A stretch of 64,000 bases of DNA from Hyperoplus lanceolatus (lineage: Eukaryota > Chordata > Actinopteri > Uranoscopiformes > Ammodytidae): NCBI GenBank assembly GCA_026929865.2, contig CM049403.1:7221501-7285500 (forward strand), in the 5' to 3' direction. Below the pieces are notes generated by a model. It ran no database searches, was not told where the DNA came from, and was given only the letters and a program-made list of their open reading frames with translations. Below are positions 12,601-22,279 of the stretch, piece by piece; the stretch's first letter is position 1, and each line of letters opens with the position of its first letter. The position numbers were made by a program, and so were the translations under genes.

Positions 12601-13735
12601 GAGGGGAGGTGGGGCTGCCTGCTGGAGAGAGAGAGAGAGAGAGAGGGGGTCACTGGTTGTTCCAAGCCCCAGCACAGGCCTCATCTCCCCATCCTCCTGA
12701 AGCACATCACAGGGGGTCCATGTGGCCCTCATTAAAATCAAGGGAGATCACATGTAAGGACCAGAGGAAGAGGGCTAGTCCCAGGCTCAAAGCCGTCTGC
12801 ACTCCCAGGGTATTACTCTTTGAGGAAGCGCCACTGGAGAACACAGGGGATAAAAGCCTCCAAAAAGCAGCGTTAAAAACAATGGACTTTTAACACAGCC
12901 CTTTGCACTCACTTTCTACTACCGGGTCTCATCTCTGTTCAAAGATAGTTACGGAGTTAGCAGCTCTGTACCCGGACTGGGATTGGAAGTGATTCCACTT
13001 CAGGTTCAACCTGATTTGATTTCTTAAGATAACCTTGTTGGATTGAGAGATAAAGGCTGGCAGGATGCTGGTGTTGTGCGCTGGTCAGAGCCCCTCTTTG
13101 CTTTAGGATTTGCTCCGCGTTCTGAAAGCACACTCTGTTAGATCTCCACTCTCTGCCTCATAAAATATAGGCGTTTTACGTTGCATTCATTTCCAAGTAA
13201 AAGAAAAAAAACATTGCTATGCGGCTAAACTGCATAATTGGCGCCTGTTTTTATTTAACTATTTATTTTTCATGATATCTCAATAATTTACATGGCTGAT
13301 TGTGTATAGAGTGTGGTGGGGGGGAGGGAGGGGGTGAGCTGTTAGGCCCCATTTTCTAAGTCATTGCGTTTGTTTAGCTGTCGGCCTCTCCCTGGCTGTC
13401 GCACGTAAGTATTTCATCTTTTTTTCCCTCCTTTATTTATTCTGGTCTTTTGGACGCCTTCCTAGTCATGTATTAAAGCTTCTGCAGCTTGGCAGCGACA
13501 GGGCGGCTGTCAGAGTGTGTGTGTTTGTGTTTGTATTTGTGTGTGTGGGGGGGGGGAGGAGGTGGTGCTCCTGCTGTTGTGCATCATGACTGCCTTTTAA
13601 TGGCTGGCATCAAGTTCTGACAAGGCTACTTAAAGCGATGGGCTTAGCGAAATGAAAGGGGGCAAATGCATGGTGACTGCTTGCACCTTGGGACAAAATA
13701 AATCCCTTATTATTATTTTTTTTTTTTTTTGTTTT
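12601..13735. other. GC-richer unique DNA with GA and G runs
   Basis: This block holds a short (GA)n at about 12625-12643, G-rich runs near 13316-13335 and 13545-13560, and a T run near 13716-13730. Base composition is higher in GC than its neighbours. No splice-bounded exon or conserved protein segment could be identified. Confidence 0.4.
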
Positions 13736-14446
13736 GTTTTAGTCTTATGCATTTTCAGTAAGCAGTCAGCCCCCTCTGTCTCAAGGTCACACTTATAGCT
13801 GACTTCTCTCCTGCTCTTAAAGTAGAGGGGTCAGAATATACCATACACGACAGTATTGTTAGAGAACATTTACCATGTTGAGATGTCATTAAAAAATAGC
13901 TTGTGTCAGACTCAAGAGGGGGCACTCCCAATGACCAGGTCTGCAGTGAGAAGAACACCCCATAATGAGTGGGCAGAGGAGGAGGAAGAGGAGGCTGCTT
14001 TTTGTTTATGGATACAGTCTGAGAAAAAAAGCTCTTGTGTTTGGTGGGGGGGGGGGACAAGGGTAAGGGTTCACGGCTATAGCAGAGGGTAATTATGCTC
14101 CATCCGGGACGCTTCACAAAAACTTGACACAGGAGGGCAGACATGCCAGGCAATGGGAGGGGGGTGAGCACAGGAACAAACCACGGTGACAGTGATATTA
14201 TGGTGCTCGCAAATACACACACACACAGACGCGCGGGCACATATGTAAACACACACACACACACCATCCGTGTAACTGGCATGTGCCCCAGGAAGGCAGG
14301 GGAATGCCAGGGAGAGGGAGGAAGCAGAAGAGAGTTAATTAGGGGCCTCGGATACACACTCTTATAGGGCGCTCACACCTCACTCACCTCCAGCCTGCTG
14401 CTTCCTTCTTCCTGTCATTGTTCCCCCCGCAGTTCAGCCAGGGAGA

Positions 14447-14511
<65 letters not shown>
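14447..14511. repeat. (CA)n microsatellite
   Basis: About 32 CA units, almost pure. It lies 87 bp before a (GT)n tract of similar length, so the two can form an inverted pair. Confidence 0.95.
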
Positions 14512-14596
14512 CAAGATGGCCCCCAAATAGCTGCTCCCTCTCTTTTGACAAGTTTACCTCAGTAGTGTTAGGAGGAAGCGTCGGTGGAGGACGGGT

Positions 14597-14597
<1 letters not shown>

Positions 14598-14648
<51 letters not shown>
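14598..14648. repeat. (GT)n microsatellite
   Basis: About 24 GT units with a terminal GTGCGTGTGG variant. It is the complement-type partner of the CA tract just upstream. Confidence 0.95.
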
Positions 14649-15770
14649 GGCTCAACCACACTTTTTGGACATACATTTAACTGTTATTACTTGAAGACAG
14701 AGACTCCATACGTTTATCTATACTCGTTACCCAATTATGAACTCTCAGGGCTGGACAGTGTATGGAGAAGTGAAACTTTTCCAGTAAGTAGAGAAGTATG
14801 GTCCATGCTACGTGTTGACTTCACTCTCGGTGGGCCCATGCAGTTGACAGCAAATGGATGTGACACATACGGAAAGAGCTATGCTACGTTATGTCAGGAG
14901 ACAGGGTGACACTTTTTGGACTGTAAGTCAACAGTGAGATGCATTACACTCGGTGTACTGGATTTACCATATCTATTTAGAATGCGTGTCGGGCGTACGA
15001 AGGTTGAGTGCAGGCTGCAGTGTGGAAGTTGCTGTCCACTATACCGTTTCCTTCAAAATACCTTTGTTTACAAGACATTTTCTATGAGTTTTGGAATAGA
15101 TTTGCTATTGCTGGCTTTCATTCTATATGCAATACTTATGCTTCATGCCCCTTTAAACAGAAACTTAGTGAAACAAAAAAAAAAGTCACAAACAGTTTAC
15201 AGTATTACACAAATAATAAGTCATACCGGTTCGCTTTAGAGAATACTTTGTGGTTTCACTGCGTGTTATTTTTTTCTCAAATTCTCCTCTATGTTTTAGT
15301 TTATTCTCATTTTTGTTTTTGCTTGATGCTAATCAGACAAATCTAATTCCATAGCCAGGAATCGATGTATTCCCAAAGTAAATAAAGTACTTTTCACTTT
15401 TGGATGCAAAAAATTCATGCAACTCATGCGAACATTTAAACTCATATACGGATTCTATTTATTATTCTTTCGGACAATTTCACACAATACACAATATTCT
15501 CCTTCATATATTCATACATATTTCTTTGTGTTATGGTCCGAAGGGTAACAGGAGAAGCCAAAAGCTTATCAGGTCCCGCCCCCATTGTCATCAGATTCAG
15601 ATACACAGATACACAGCTACTGATACAGATACAGATAAAACACAATTTTGTTGTTGTTGTTTTTTTGTTTTTTTTTAAGAAGCTGCAGTCCAATACAAAG
15701 TAAATTGTAGGTCTCCTTATTCATTGACAGTGCACAACAGACATGCTTTCCATTTTCCCAATTAATTTTG
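14649..15770. other. Unassigned AT-rich DNA
   Basis: No gene was recognised on the plus strand. A short GATACAGATACA-type tandem lies near 15598-15636, followed by a GTTGTT and T-rich run (15646-15677). Read on the minus strand, this makes an A-rich stretch about 100 bp downstream of the frame at 15772-16017. Confidence 0.45.
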
Positions 15771-15771
15771 C

Positions 15772-16017
15772 TTACTGATCGTTATCCTCTCTTTCCTCTG
15801 AAGCCATTTTTGCGATGTCTCCTTTGATAGCTGCAATATCGGATCCCATTTTTGCTATCTCCTCCCGAACAGCAGTAATAGCCGCTTTTGTTCCATCCAT
15901 AACTTTCGACGCTGGATGTCTGCCATCTCTCCATTCGGCTTGTGCATCAGTGATTTTCTTCAGTTAGCGATACAGAACATACAGACCAAATCCAAAAGCA
16001 AGTATCCCCACCGTCAT
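15772..16017 (-). pseudogene. Relic of a small membrane-anchored helical protein
   Basis: On the minus strand, ATG at 16017 opens an 82-codon frame closed by TAA at 15774-15772, with one internal TAA at codon 18. Residues 1-17 (MTVGILAFGFGLYVLYR) form one hydrophobic, glycine-rich membrane-type segment ending in basic residues. After the stop come LKKITDAQAEWRDGRHP and a charged helical tail, with near-repeats EEIAKMGSDIAAIK and GDIAKMASEERED, ending NDQ. Alternating charged and aliphatic residues suggest a coiled coil. The frame also runs upstream of the ATG for about 30 codons with a single TGA (16029-16027), so the original protein may have been longer. Only one stop interrupts an otherwise protein-like sequence, which suggests a fairly recent pseudogene or transposon accessory frame. 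I do not recognise the family. Confidence 0.45.
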
Positions 16018-16029
16018 GCCAGCGATTCA

Positions 16030-17460
16030 GCAGTTATTTTCCTTAAAAAAAACTTTAATGTGTACATCATGCTTTAGTTGCCCGGAGCAGACGCATGAGA
16101 TATAATGCAGGGAACGTTTGCAAAATGTTTTAATTTAAACAATTTATTTTTAGATCACAAAAAAGGCACATAATCCAGGCTGTAAATGTGTCTTAAAGAA
16201 AGTATAATGTTTTAGGGGACAGGGTTAGTTGTCTTATCCCAGTCCCTATGTAATTATTTCTCACAAATATTAGTGGTCCTATACTATGCACACTAGATTT
16301 CAGTATCTATCTCAGTCCTAAGAGAAAAGAACACCATGGCTTTGGTTCAATTAATTTTTTTCTGCTTGTTTGTCATGAAACAGATGGTGAGTGGAACCTC
16401 ACTAACACAGACCCCCAAGGAATGAATGAGTGTTCAGATGGCTGCCATGCATCTAATACTAGACAATTTGCTCTTCATATCTGGTAACTTGAAGCATTTT
16501 CATGCATGTGTGTGTTTACATTCATTTTCTCTTTGCATGGTCACTCATCCATATTCCCTAAGTGGCAAGTCATTGAAGTAAACAAGTGTGCATTGCCACT
16601 GGCTTTTATGTAAAAGGAACGACTAGTGACCATGTCTTTACGTGTACATTACAATACAGTTTAACACAAAGCTTTTATCTGCTGCAAATAAGAATTTAAC
16701 TCCCAACCCAAGCACAGTGTAATTATTGACAGAATGTAGGTGTTGCCTGCAACACCATTGGCAACCCATCTGTTTTTCTCTGAGAATGCCCCTCATTGGA
16801 AAACTTAATATTAAACGCATGAAGCCATGAAATCAGTTCAAAAGACTCCAATACAAACTGAATGAGATTCTTATATCAATTGGAAAAGTTAAACGTGGTA
16901 GTGTTTGTGCTGCTTGGCTATAGTTGCAAATACCCAGAGAAGGAGCGTGTGTTATTATTTGTGCCTGTGTTTGCACTGATTGAGGAACATACAGACTGGC
17001 TCTTTGGCAGATGTACAGAACGTCATGTATAATATATGTGTGCTCTTTCAGCTATGCACAGAAGCCAGATGTTCTTCTCTATCATCGGGGTCCCTGCGCC
17101 GTAAACATGTTGGAACACAGCGGCGAAAACCAAACAACAACAAACAAGTGTTTTCTGTTACCAACAGTCGCCATTTTGAAACAAATGACAAAAGGACTTT
17201 TTTTCTGGGACTCCTGACAGCAGGAGGCCTAAAAGTTGTGTTTTTTCCCAAGAGAAAGATTGCCAGTGTTTTCTATTACACTTAGAGCTTTTTATCATAT
17301 TGTCTATCCGTCTGTCTGTCCATTGCAGGTTCATGAGGGACTTTCTTTTTGTTGTATTGCACGTGTGGTTTCCAGTAGGCTCTTGGAGTGCTGGTTTTTT
17401 TGGCAGGGTGACAGAGAGCTCTGTCTCCCAGGGCTAAACAAACAGATGTGACATATGGGT
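16030..17460. other. Unassigned noncoding DNA
   Basis: No gene is supported. ATG at 16336 opens a 29-codon frame with a signal-peptide-like start (MALVQLIFFCLFVMKQ) that ends at once. Frames around 16980-17515 overlap on both strands and look like chance. Confidence 0.4.
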
Positions 17461-17461
17461 A

Positions 17462-17545
17462 GGACCAGAGGCGTAGATTTATTTTTGGTGGATGCAGGGG
17501 ATATTTCCCCCTCAATATTTATAAGAGGTAAATGTGTCCCTCTCA
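17462..17545 (+). repeat. Dispersed repeat fragment, GGATGCAGGGGATAT type
   Basis: The segment with GCGTAGATTT, GGATGCAGGGGATATTTCCC and AGAGGTAAATGTGTCC matches, in reverse orientation, the block at 19372-19478. Two copies only 2 kb apart in opposite orientation point to one interspersed family. Confidence 0.55.
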
Positions 17546-17654
17546 AAACAAAAATCATGAAAGAGATTTATATATCCTTTTAACCTGTAACTATAAGCCT
17601 AGTACACTTCCCTGTTTTACCTTCAAGGTTTCTGAGTATCCTAATAGTGTCTAA

Positions 17655-17998
17655 CTTCTTCATATAAATGAATATCGGTTACATTCAAGCCATCGTCATA
17701 CCAATTGACACAAAAGTTGAATAAGCCAGCCACTCCACTAAACTCCCTCTGTATTTCCCAGTATGACATATTTACTAAACGGTCTCACCCCCCGACACTG
17801 CTGCAGGAGCTCAGAAAAATCCCAAGAAGCGCCCAAGAAATGTTTCAGTTGTTGATTCTACTGGCAAGAAAAGACGTACAGCATAATCTCTGTGCACGAT
17901 CACCCAAGGCTTACCCCATGTAGGTGCCATTTCAATGTTGTTGTAATAACTCAAAATTCCTCATGGTGGCAACAGAAGGTACGCGTTATAGCTTTAGT
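17655..17998 (+). mobile_element. MITE-like repeat, copy 1
   Basis: Words in the same order occur here and at 34158-34411: ATGAATATCGGTTACATTC, GTTGACAC-type sequence, an AGGCTTACCCCATGT / AGGCTTTCCTCATGT pair, TGTTGTTGTAAT, and a GCGTTATAGCTTTA / GCGCACTATAGCTTTA end. This copy is longer, having extra sequence around 17750-17870. There is no reading frame of note. Confidence 0.6.
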
Positions 17999-18067
17999 GT
18001 TGAGATAAAGATGTGATTTCACGTGATTTTGACTGTCGTGGCTTTTATGTAGATATGTTTTGAATGT

Positions 18068-18203
18068 GGAGAAATGTTTGAATGACAGGCCACAGGAATA
18101 AGACATTTACACCATGAATTAATGCATAAAAGGCCTAAATATTCTGGGGGAGAAACCCCAGACCCCCCTTTAATGTTGAAACAAAAGCTACGCCCTTGGG
18201 TAG
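18068..18203 (-). repeat. Dispersed repeat, copy 2 (inverted)
   Basis: Read on the minus strand, this block gives GGGCGTAGCTTTTG, a C-rich stretch, GGCCTTTTATGCATTAATTC and ATGGTGTAAATGTC, in the same order as 8921-9070. It is a truncated, reversed copy of that repeat. Confidence 0.6.
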
Positions 18204-18555
18204 GACGTACAGTGCAGTGCCACACACGTGAGCCACACAGCAGATGGGGATGATGGGGACTTGTGGGAATGTAAAATTTGACCTGCCTGTATTTAATGGC
18301 CTGGTCAGTGCAATTCTTGCTAATGCTAGCAGCAGCAGCATTCATTAGGAGCAGGGGTCTGAGCCGTGCCCCAATGATGAAAGGCCGGTGTCAGGCATTG
18401 GGGGGGGGGCTCCATGCGAAGACCCACCCCTGGGTATCCATCACACACAAGCATCACTTGGGAGCAGAGCAGACCTGATAAATAAATCAACTTAGAGGAC
18501 CAGCGAGGTTTCAGGGCCTTTTCCTCTTTATGCGTTCAGCATGGTGAGAGATGGA

Positions 18556-18583
18556 GAGAGAAAGAGAGAGAGAGAGAGAGAGA
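18556..18583. repeat. Short (GA)n tract
   Basis: About 12 GA units, slightly interrupted at the 5' side. Confidence 0.85.
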
Positions 18584-19149
18584 CTTTGACTTCTTCACGC
18601 CTCAGTCCCAGTCGGCATGAGGACCAAAGACACCAACTCTGTGATTCTTTCAAAAATTAAATATATTCACTTATCTGAAAGGCCCAGGCTCAAGATCCTC
18701 ATCTTTTTCTTTAACATCCAAGATAAAAGAGTGAGAGCTCTCCCATTGGCTTTCAATCGGCATCTCTTTGAAAAATCACACTTTTTAGAACTTACTTTGG
18801 GACAACAATTTCTGAACTGCCCCCTTTTCATGTGGAGATGTGTAGAAAAAAAGGCCTGTATGGAAACATCAGGGAGCTTCAAATTACCCCAACTTTAGAA
18901 TGGACATTGGTTTTAAGGGCTTAATTGAACATGACTGACTTGACTTGACTCCGGCAGCCCCCTCTTATTATTTTTAATCCATTCCACCAAGTTTTATTAG
19001 TGTGATTATTTATTTATAACACGCAAAAGTAAGAGACATGTCTCGGATTTAGTCAAGTTTCTTGGCTGTAGCTTTACCGACAGAACATTTTGAACGGCAA
19101 ATACTTAATTTGCTGCATTCGGTGAAATTTACACGCCAATTTGTACCTT

Positions 19150-19360
19150 TTCTACATCAATTTATGGTGGAAATATCCTAATTTATGTTAAGGAAAATAC
19201 AATCTCCAGGTTCCGGTGACACAAATATAATGTAATATAATACGGCTCTCAGGCATTCTGACTCATGACACAATCAGAAACCCTAGACTGTGAGAAAGTA
19301 AAGTGTATTGGCTAAACAAGCCAATAAACAACATAGCCTTGCGTGAGGCTAGTCAGAAGT
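19150..19360 (+). repeat. Dispersed repeat, copy 3
   Basis: Collinear with the second half of copy 1: TTTATGGTGGAAATATCC, GGTGACACAAATATAATG, then GAGAAAGTAAAGTGTATTGG and GAGGCTAGTCAGAAG. Internal gaps differ from copy 1, as expected for old insertions. Confidence 0.6.
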
Positions 19361-19371
19361 TAAGATGGTAC

Positions 19372-19478
19372 GGTCCACTTGAGGGGTTTAGGGGGACATA
19401 TTTACCTCTTCTATATATTGACGAGGCAATATCCCCTGCATCCCCCCCAATTTCTATGCTCTATCCCGGACGAGCCCC
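19372..19478 (-). repeat. Dispersed repeat fragment, inverted partner of 17.5 kb
   Basis: On the minus strand this gives GGATGCAGGGGATATTGCC and AGAGGTAAATATGTCCCC, matching 17462-17545. It directly follows copy 3 of the other repeat, so both may be parts of one longer element. Confidence 0.55.
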
Positions 19479-19849
19479 CAAATATGTTACGGCCACACCC
19501 AGAAACATGGCTCAAGTGAATGACGGTCGACATATAATAAAGGATACCGTACCCGAGTAAAAATTTAAATGTAGCATTACGATTTATCAATTCACTCTAT
19601 CAATTTATCATTAACAAAATCAAACTAAATCAACCCATAACCACTAGAGACTAGATGACCAACCGTGCATTGGGCCGTCAGATCTATGGCTTCCTCCTCC
19701 TAAACTAATACATCCCCAAAGCAACTAACTAATAAATAAAAACATGAAAAACCAAACTATCAGTCCTCCATTACCAAATATTAAGAAACTTAGGATCAAA
19801 CAAAAATCTACACCAAGTCATCCAGGAGCTGCTACAACTGAGGGGGGGG

Positions 19850-19851
<2 letters not shown>

Positions 19852-19882
<31 letters not shown>
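19852..19882. repeat. (GA)n microsatellite
   Basis: About 15 GA units immediately after a G run. Confidence 0.95.
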
Positions 19883-19886
<4 letters not shown>

Positions 19887-21179
19887 CCTTAAAGTACCAA
19901 CAGGCCAATATTCAGGCTGATCAGGTCCACATAGGAGAGGAGGGGGAGAGAAAACACAAGGAGGAAGCCCGTAACATGGGCCTATGGTGATTGGTGCGTC
20001 GAGATGAAGTGGAAATGAACAGGAGCACGGAAATGCTTCGACACGAGCTTCACCCCTTCAAACTAGTGGCTGTGTTTCATCTTCAGAAGTTCAAATTAAA
20101 CACTTGAGTGGTGGGTTTTAAAAATGGTGTCCCCTTCACCCTAAGGAACAAATCAAAACAAAGACTGGGTTAGCAGGAGGAGGGGGTATAAGGAGACAAA
20201 ATCACAATTCAAATTCCCTGTGCGCCCTGTCTCAGTTAGAAACTTAATGGTTGTGTTTACCAACCCCCCCACCCCACCATGAATGTTTTCTCTCAAGGTT
20301 TCTCCTTTTAACATACTGTATTTGACTCTAGGAAACATTTCATTCAATCTTATTTTCCTAGCGCTTCCTTATTCCGTTTGTTCTCGGCTAGCTGTTAAGT
20401 TTGCTGCAGTTTGGCAAGTGTTACATAGCGCGGTATAGGACGGGAGATGTGTCTTAAGGCACATTTCTACCCTGACAGAGGCTGCTGCAAGAGAGGGGTG
20501 ACAGCGTCGGCTCGGAAAAGTCTTTCTTCCTTTGTGGTTTTGGATAAGTAAGCATGCACAACACCCTTGTGATTAAAATCTCTTTCTGATATTTCTATCA
20601 AGATTTCTATTAGGAGACAGACAGCGGGGAAAGAGGCTGCCAAAAACAGCGCGCACACAAGACAAGTATATACAGTATACATCCTGAGAGTGGAATGGGT
20701 ATTTAAAATATTTAAGCCAAACTCTTTGGCATTTTTTTGTTTATTGTTTGTTGATTGCTGGCATCAGAAGACATTTTGCGAGCAGGGATTCCAAAAGAAA
20801 ACCCGGAGCGGTACATCTCGAGCAAAAGCGTGGACTGTCACTCACGGTGAACGGTGGAAATTTGACACACGAGGAACGATGCCTTGCTGACAGTGCTGCT
20901 TTCCAGCCCTGTCTGCAGCACTTCACAGGCCCATTGCAACAATCACCTGTCATCGTCCCAAAGTATCTGGTAATTGTGTTTCCACCGTACAGTTGCGTAC
21001 GGTATAACACACAAACAGCAGCCGCCCTTTGGTTCTTCTTCTTCGCCGTTTCATATTTTCGCCCATGTCTGAGACAAAAAGAGTCATTTACATTCCCTTG
21101 GGCGAGTGCTCTCTGTCACATCCCCCGCCTTTTCTCTCTCTCTCTCTCTCTCTCTCACTCTCTGTCTCTCACTAACAAA
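19883..21179. other. Unassigned, mixed-composition DNA
   Basis: No gene was recognised. A short (TC)n lies near 21134-21156. The largest frame (20748-21215) ends in this TC run and has no domain. Confidence 0.4.
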
Positions 21180-21570
21180 AGCTTATTTAACCCGAGGTTA
21201 GATTACAACAGTTAGGTGATTGCCTGGCCCTCCTCCAGCACACCCCATTATCAAGGGGGGCCACCACCTAATCTGGAGGAGCAGCTCTTCATTAATGTAT
21301 TATTAACAAGCCCAGTGTTACAGTGTAATGCAGGAAAAAAAGGCTCTCCACTGGGGATAGTCCTAATGGGGAGGGCAAGAGTGCGTCTAGTGGTGAAGCA
21401 GCTTACAATGAAAGGCCAATGAATTGGGGCCGAGAGGGGACCAATGATGAGGCACTACTCATCCTCGACAATGGATCACACAAGAGTCGTCTTAGCAATT
21501 AGCTTAATTGCATATTTGGAATGTTAAAGACAACAGGCTTTTAATTGAAAGATACACAGCCCCCCCACAG
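21180..21570. promoter_or_regulatory. Candidate conserved noncoding block with homeodomain motifs
   Basis: Unique sequence of balanced composition without stop-free frames. It contains clustered AT-rich factor motifs: ATTAATG near 21292, AATTAGCTTAATTGCATAT at 21497-21515, which combines a homeodomain core with a POU-like half, and TTTTAATTG near 21540. Such clusters are typical of developmental enhancers in fish. This is inference from motifs only, since no alignment was possible. Confidence 0.25.
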
Positions 21571-21870
21571 CGTCAGCGCAGTGTTGTAAACAATCTCATC
21601 CGCACGCATGTGGCGATGAGATCAAAGAGGATGAGTGTTGGATCACTGATTCATGTCACACCCATGATATCAAGAAAGATGGAAAAGTGCCAGTTATAAC
21701 GTTTACAACATATGGATTACAAAATTAAACTTATTGCAAGATACACTTTTTTTGTTTTTAAGAACAGGATGCTCAAGTTATTTTCAGCCGAAAAATAAAT
21801 ATTCCAACTTAAAACCATAAAACTAAGTGTTGATATATCCTGTGATACATTTTAATTAAAGATACATTTG

Positions 21871-22009
21871 GTGTATTTCGGCATCATCTAGTGGTGAGAT
21901 CCTATAGATTGCAATGCTCAGTCGTTACCCTTAACGTTTGGAGAATTTACAGAAGCTACGGTGGCCTTCAAGGACAAGAAGCTAGTTACTAGAGATGGCA
22001 TCACCACTG
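21871..22009 (+). repeat. Direct repeat unit 1 (CATCTAGTGGTG family)
   Basis: Matches 22139-22278 in the same orientation. Shared words are GCATCATCTAGTGGTGA, AGATTGCAA, AAGTTACGGTGGC / AAGCTACGGTGGC, TTCAAGGAC and GATGGCATCA. The copies are about 139 bp with scattered substitutions. Confidence 0.7.
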
Positions 22010-22138
22010 CCACACCTCTATCGATATCTTGCATGACCTGAAACAAAATATAAATAAATAAAAAAAATTGCTAAATTCTTGAAGTAGACATTCACAAACT
22101 GTGTGTTTACAGTAGCCAGCAGGGTGCAAATTACTAAC

Positions 22139-22278
22139 GTGTATTTTGGCATCATCTAGTGGTGAAAGTAGATTGCAACGCTCTGTATCTACCCCTACCT
22201 TTCAGAGAACTTGCTGAAGTTACGGTGGCTTTCAAGGACCAGAATTTAGTTACTAAAGATGGCATCATCCACCACTGC
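22139..22278 (+). repeat. Direct repeat unit 2 (CATCTAGTGGTG family)
   Basis: Second copy, 130 bp downstream of the first. The unit may be part of a dispersed transposon family, or a local tandem duplication that kept its spacer. The window does not decide between these. Confidence 0.7.
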
Positions 22279-22279
22279 C

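Noticed and set aside
12226..12741. 171-codon minus-strand frame
   Set aside because: No domain. A TC-rich run gives its SLSLSL part, and composition and overlap with a plus-strand frame suggest chance.
13755..14357. 200-codon minus-strand frame
   Set aside because: The longest frame in the window, but Pro/Leu/Ser-rich low-complexity text over C/T-rich and CA-rich sequence, with overlapping frames on the other strand and no domain.
14418..14909. 163-codon open frame
   Set aside because: Most of it is read through CA and GT microsatellites (THTH and VCVC), which are open in several frames on both strands.
16336..16425. Short frame starting MALVQLIFFCLFVMKQ with TSLTQTPKE
   Set aside because: It looks like a leader peptide followed by an immunoglobulin-like start, but stops after 29 codons with no following V-domain Cys or Trp pattern.
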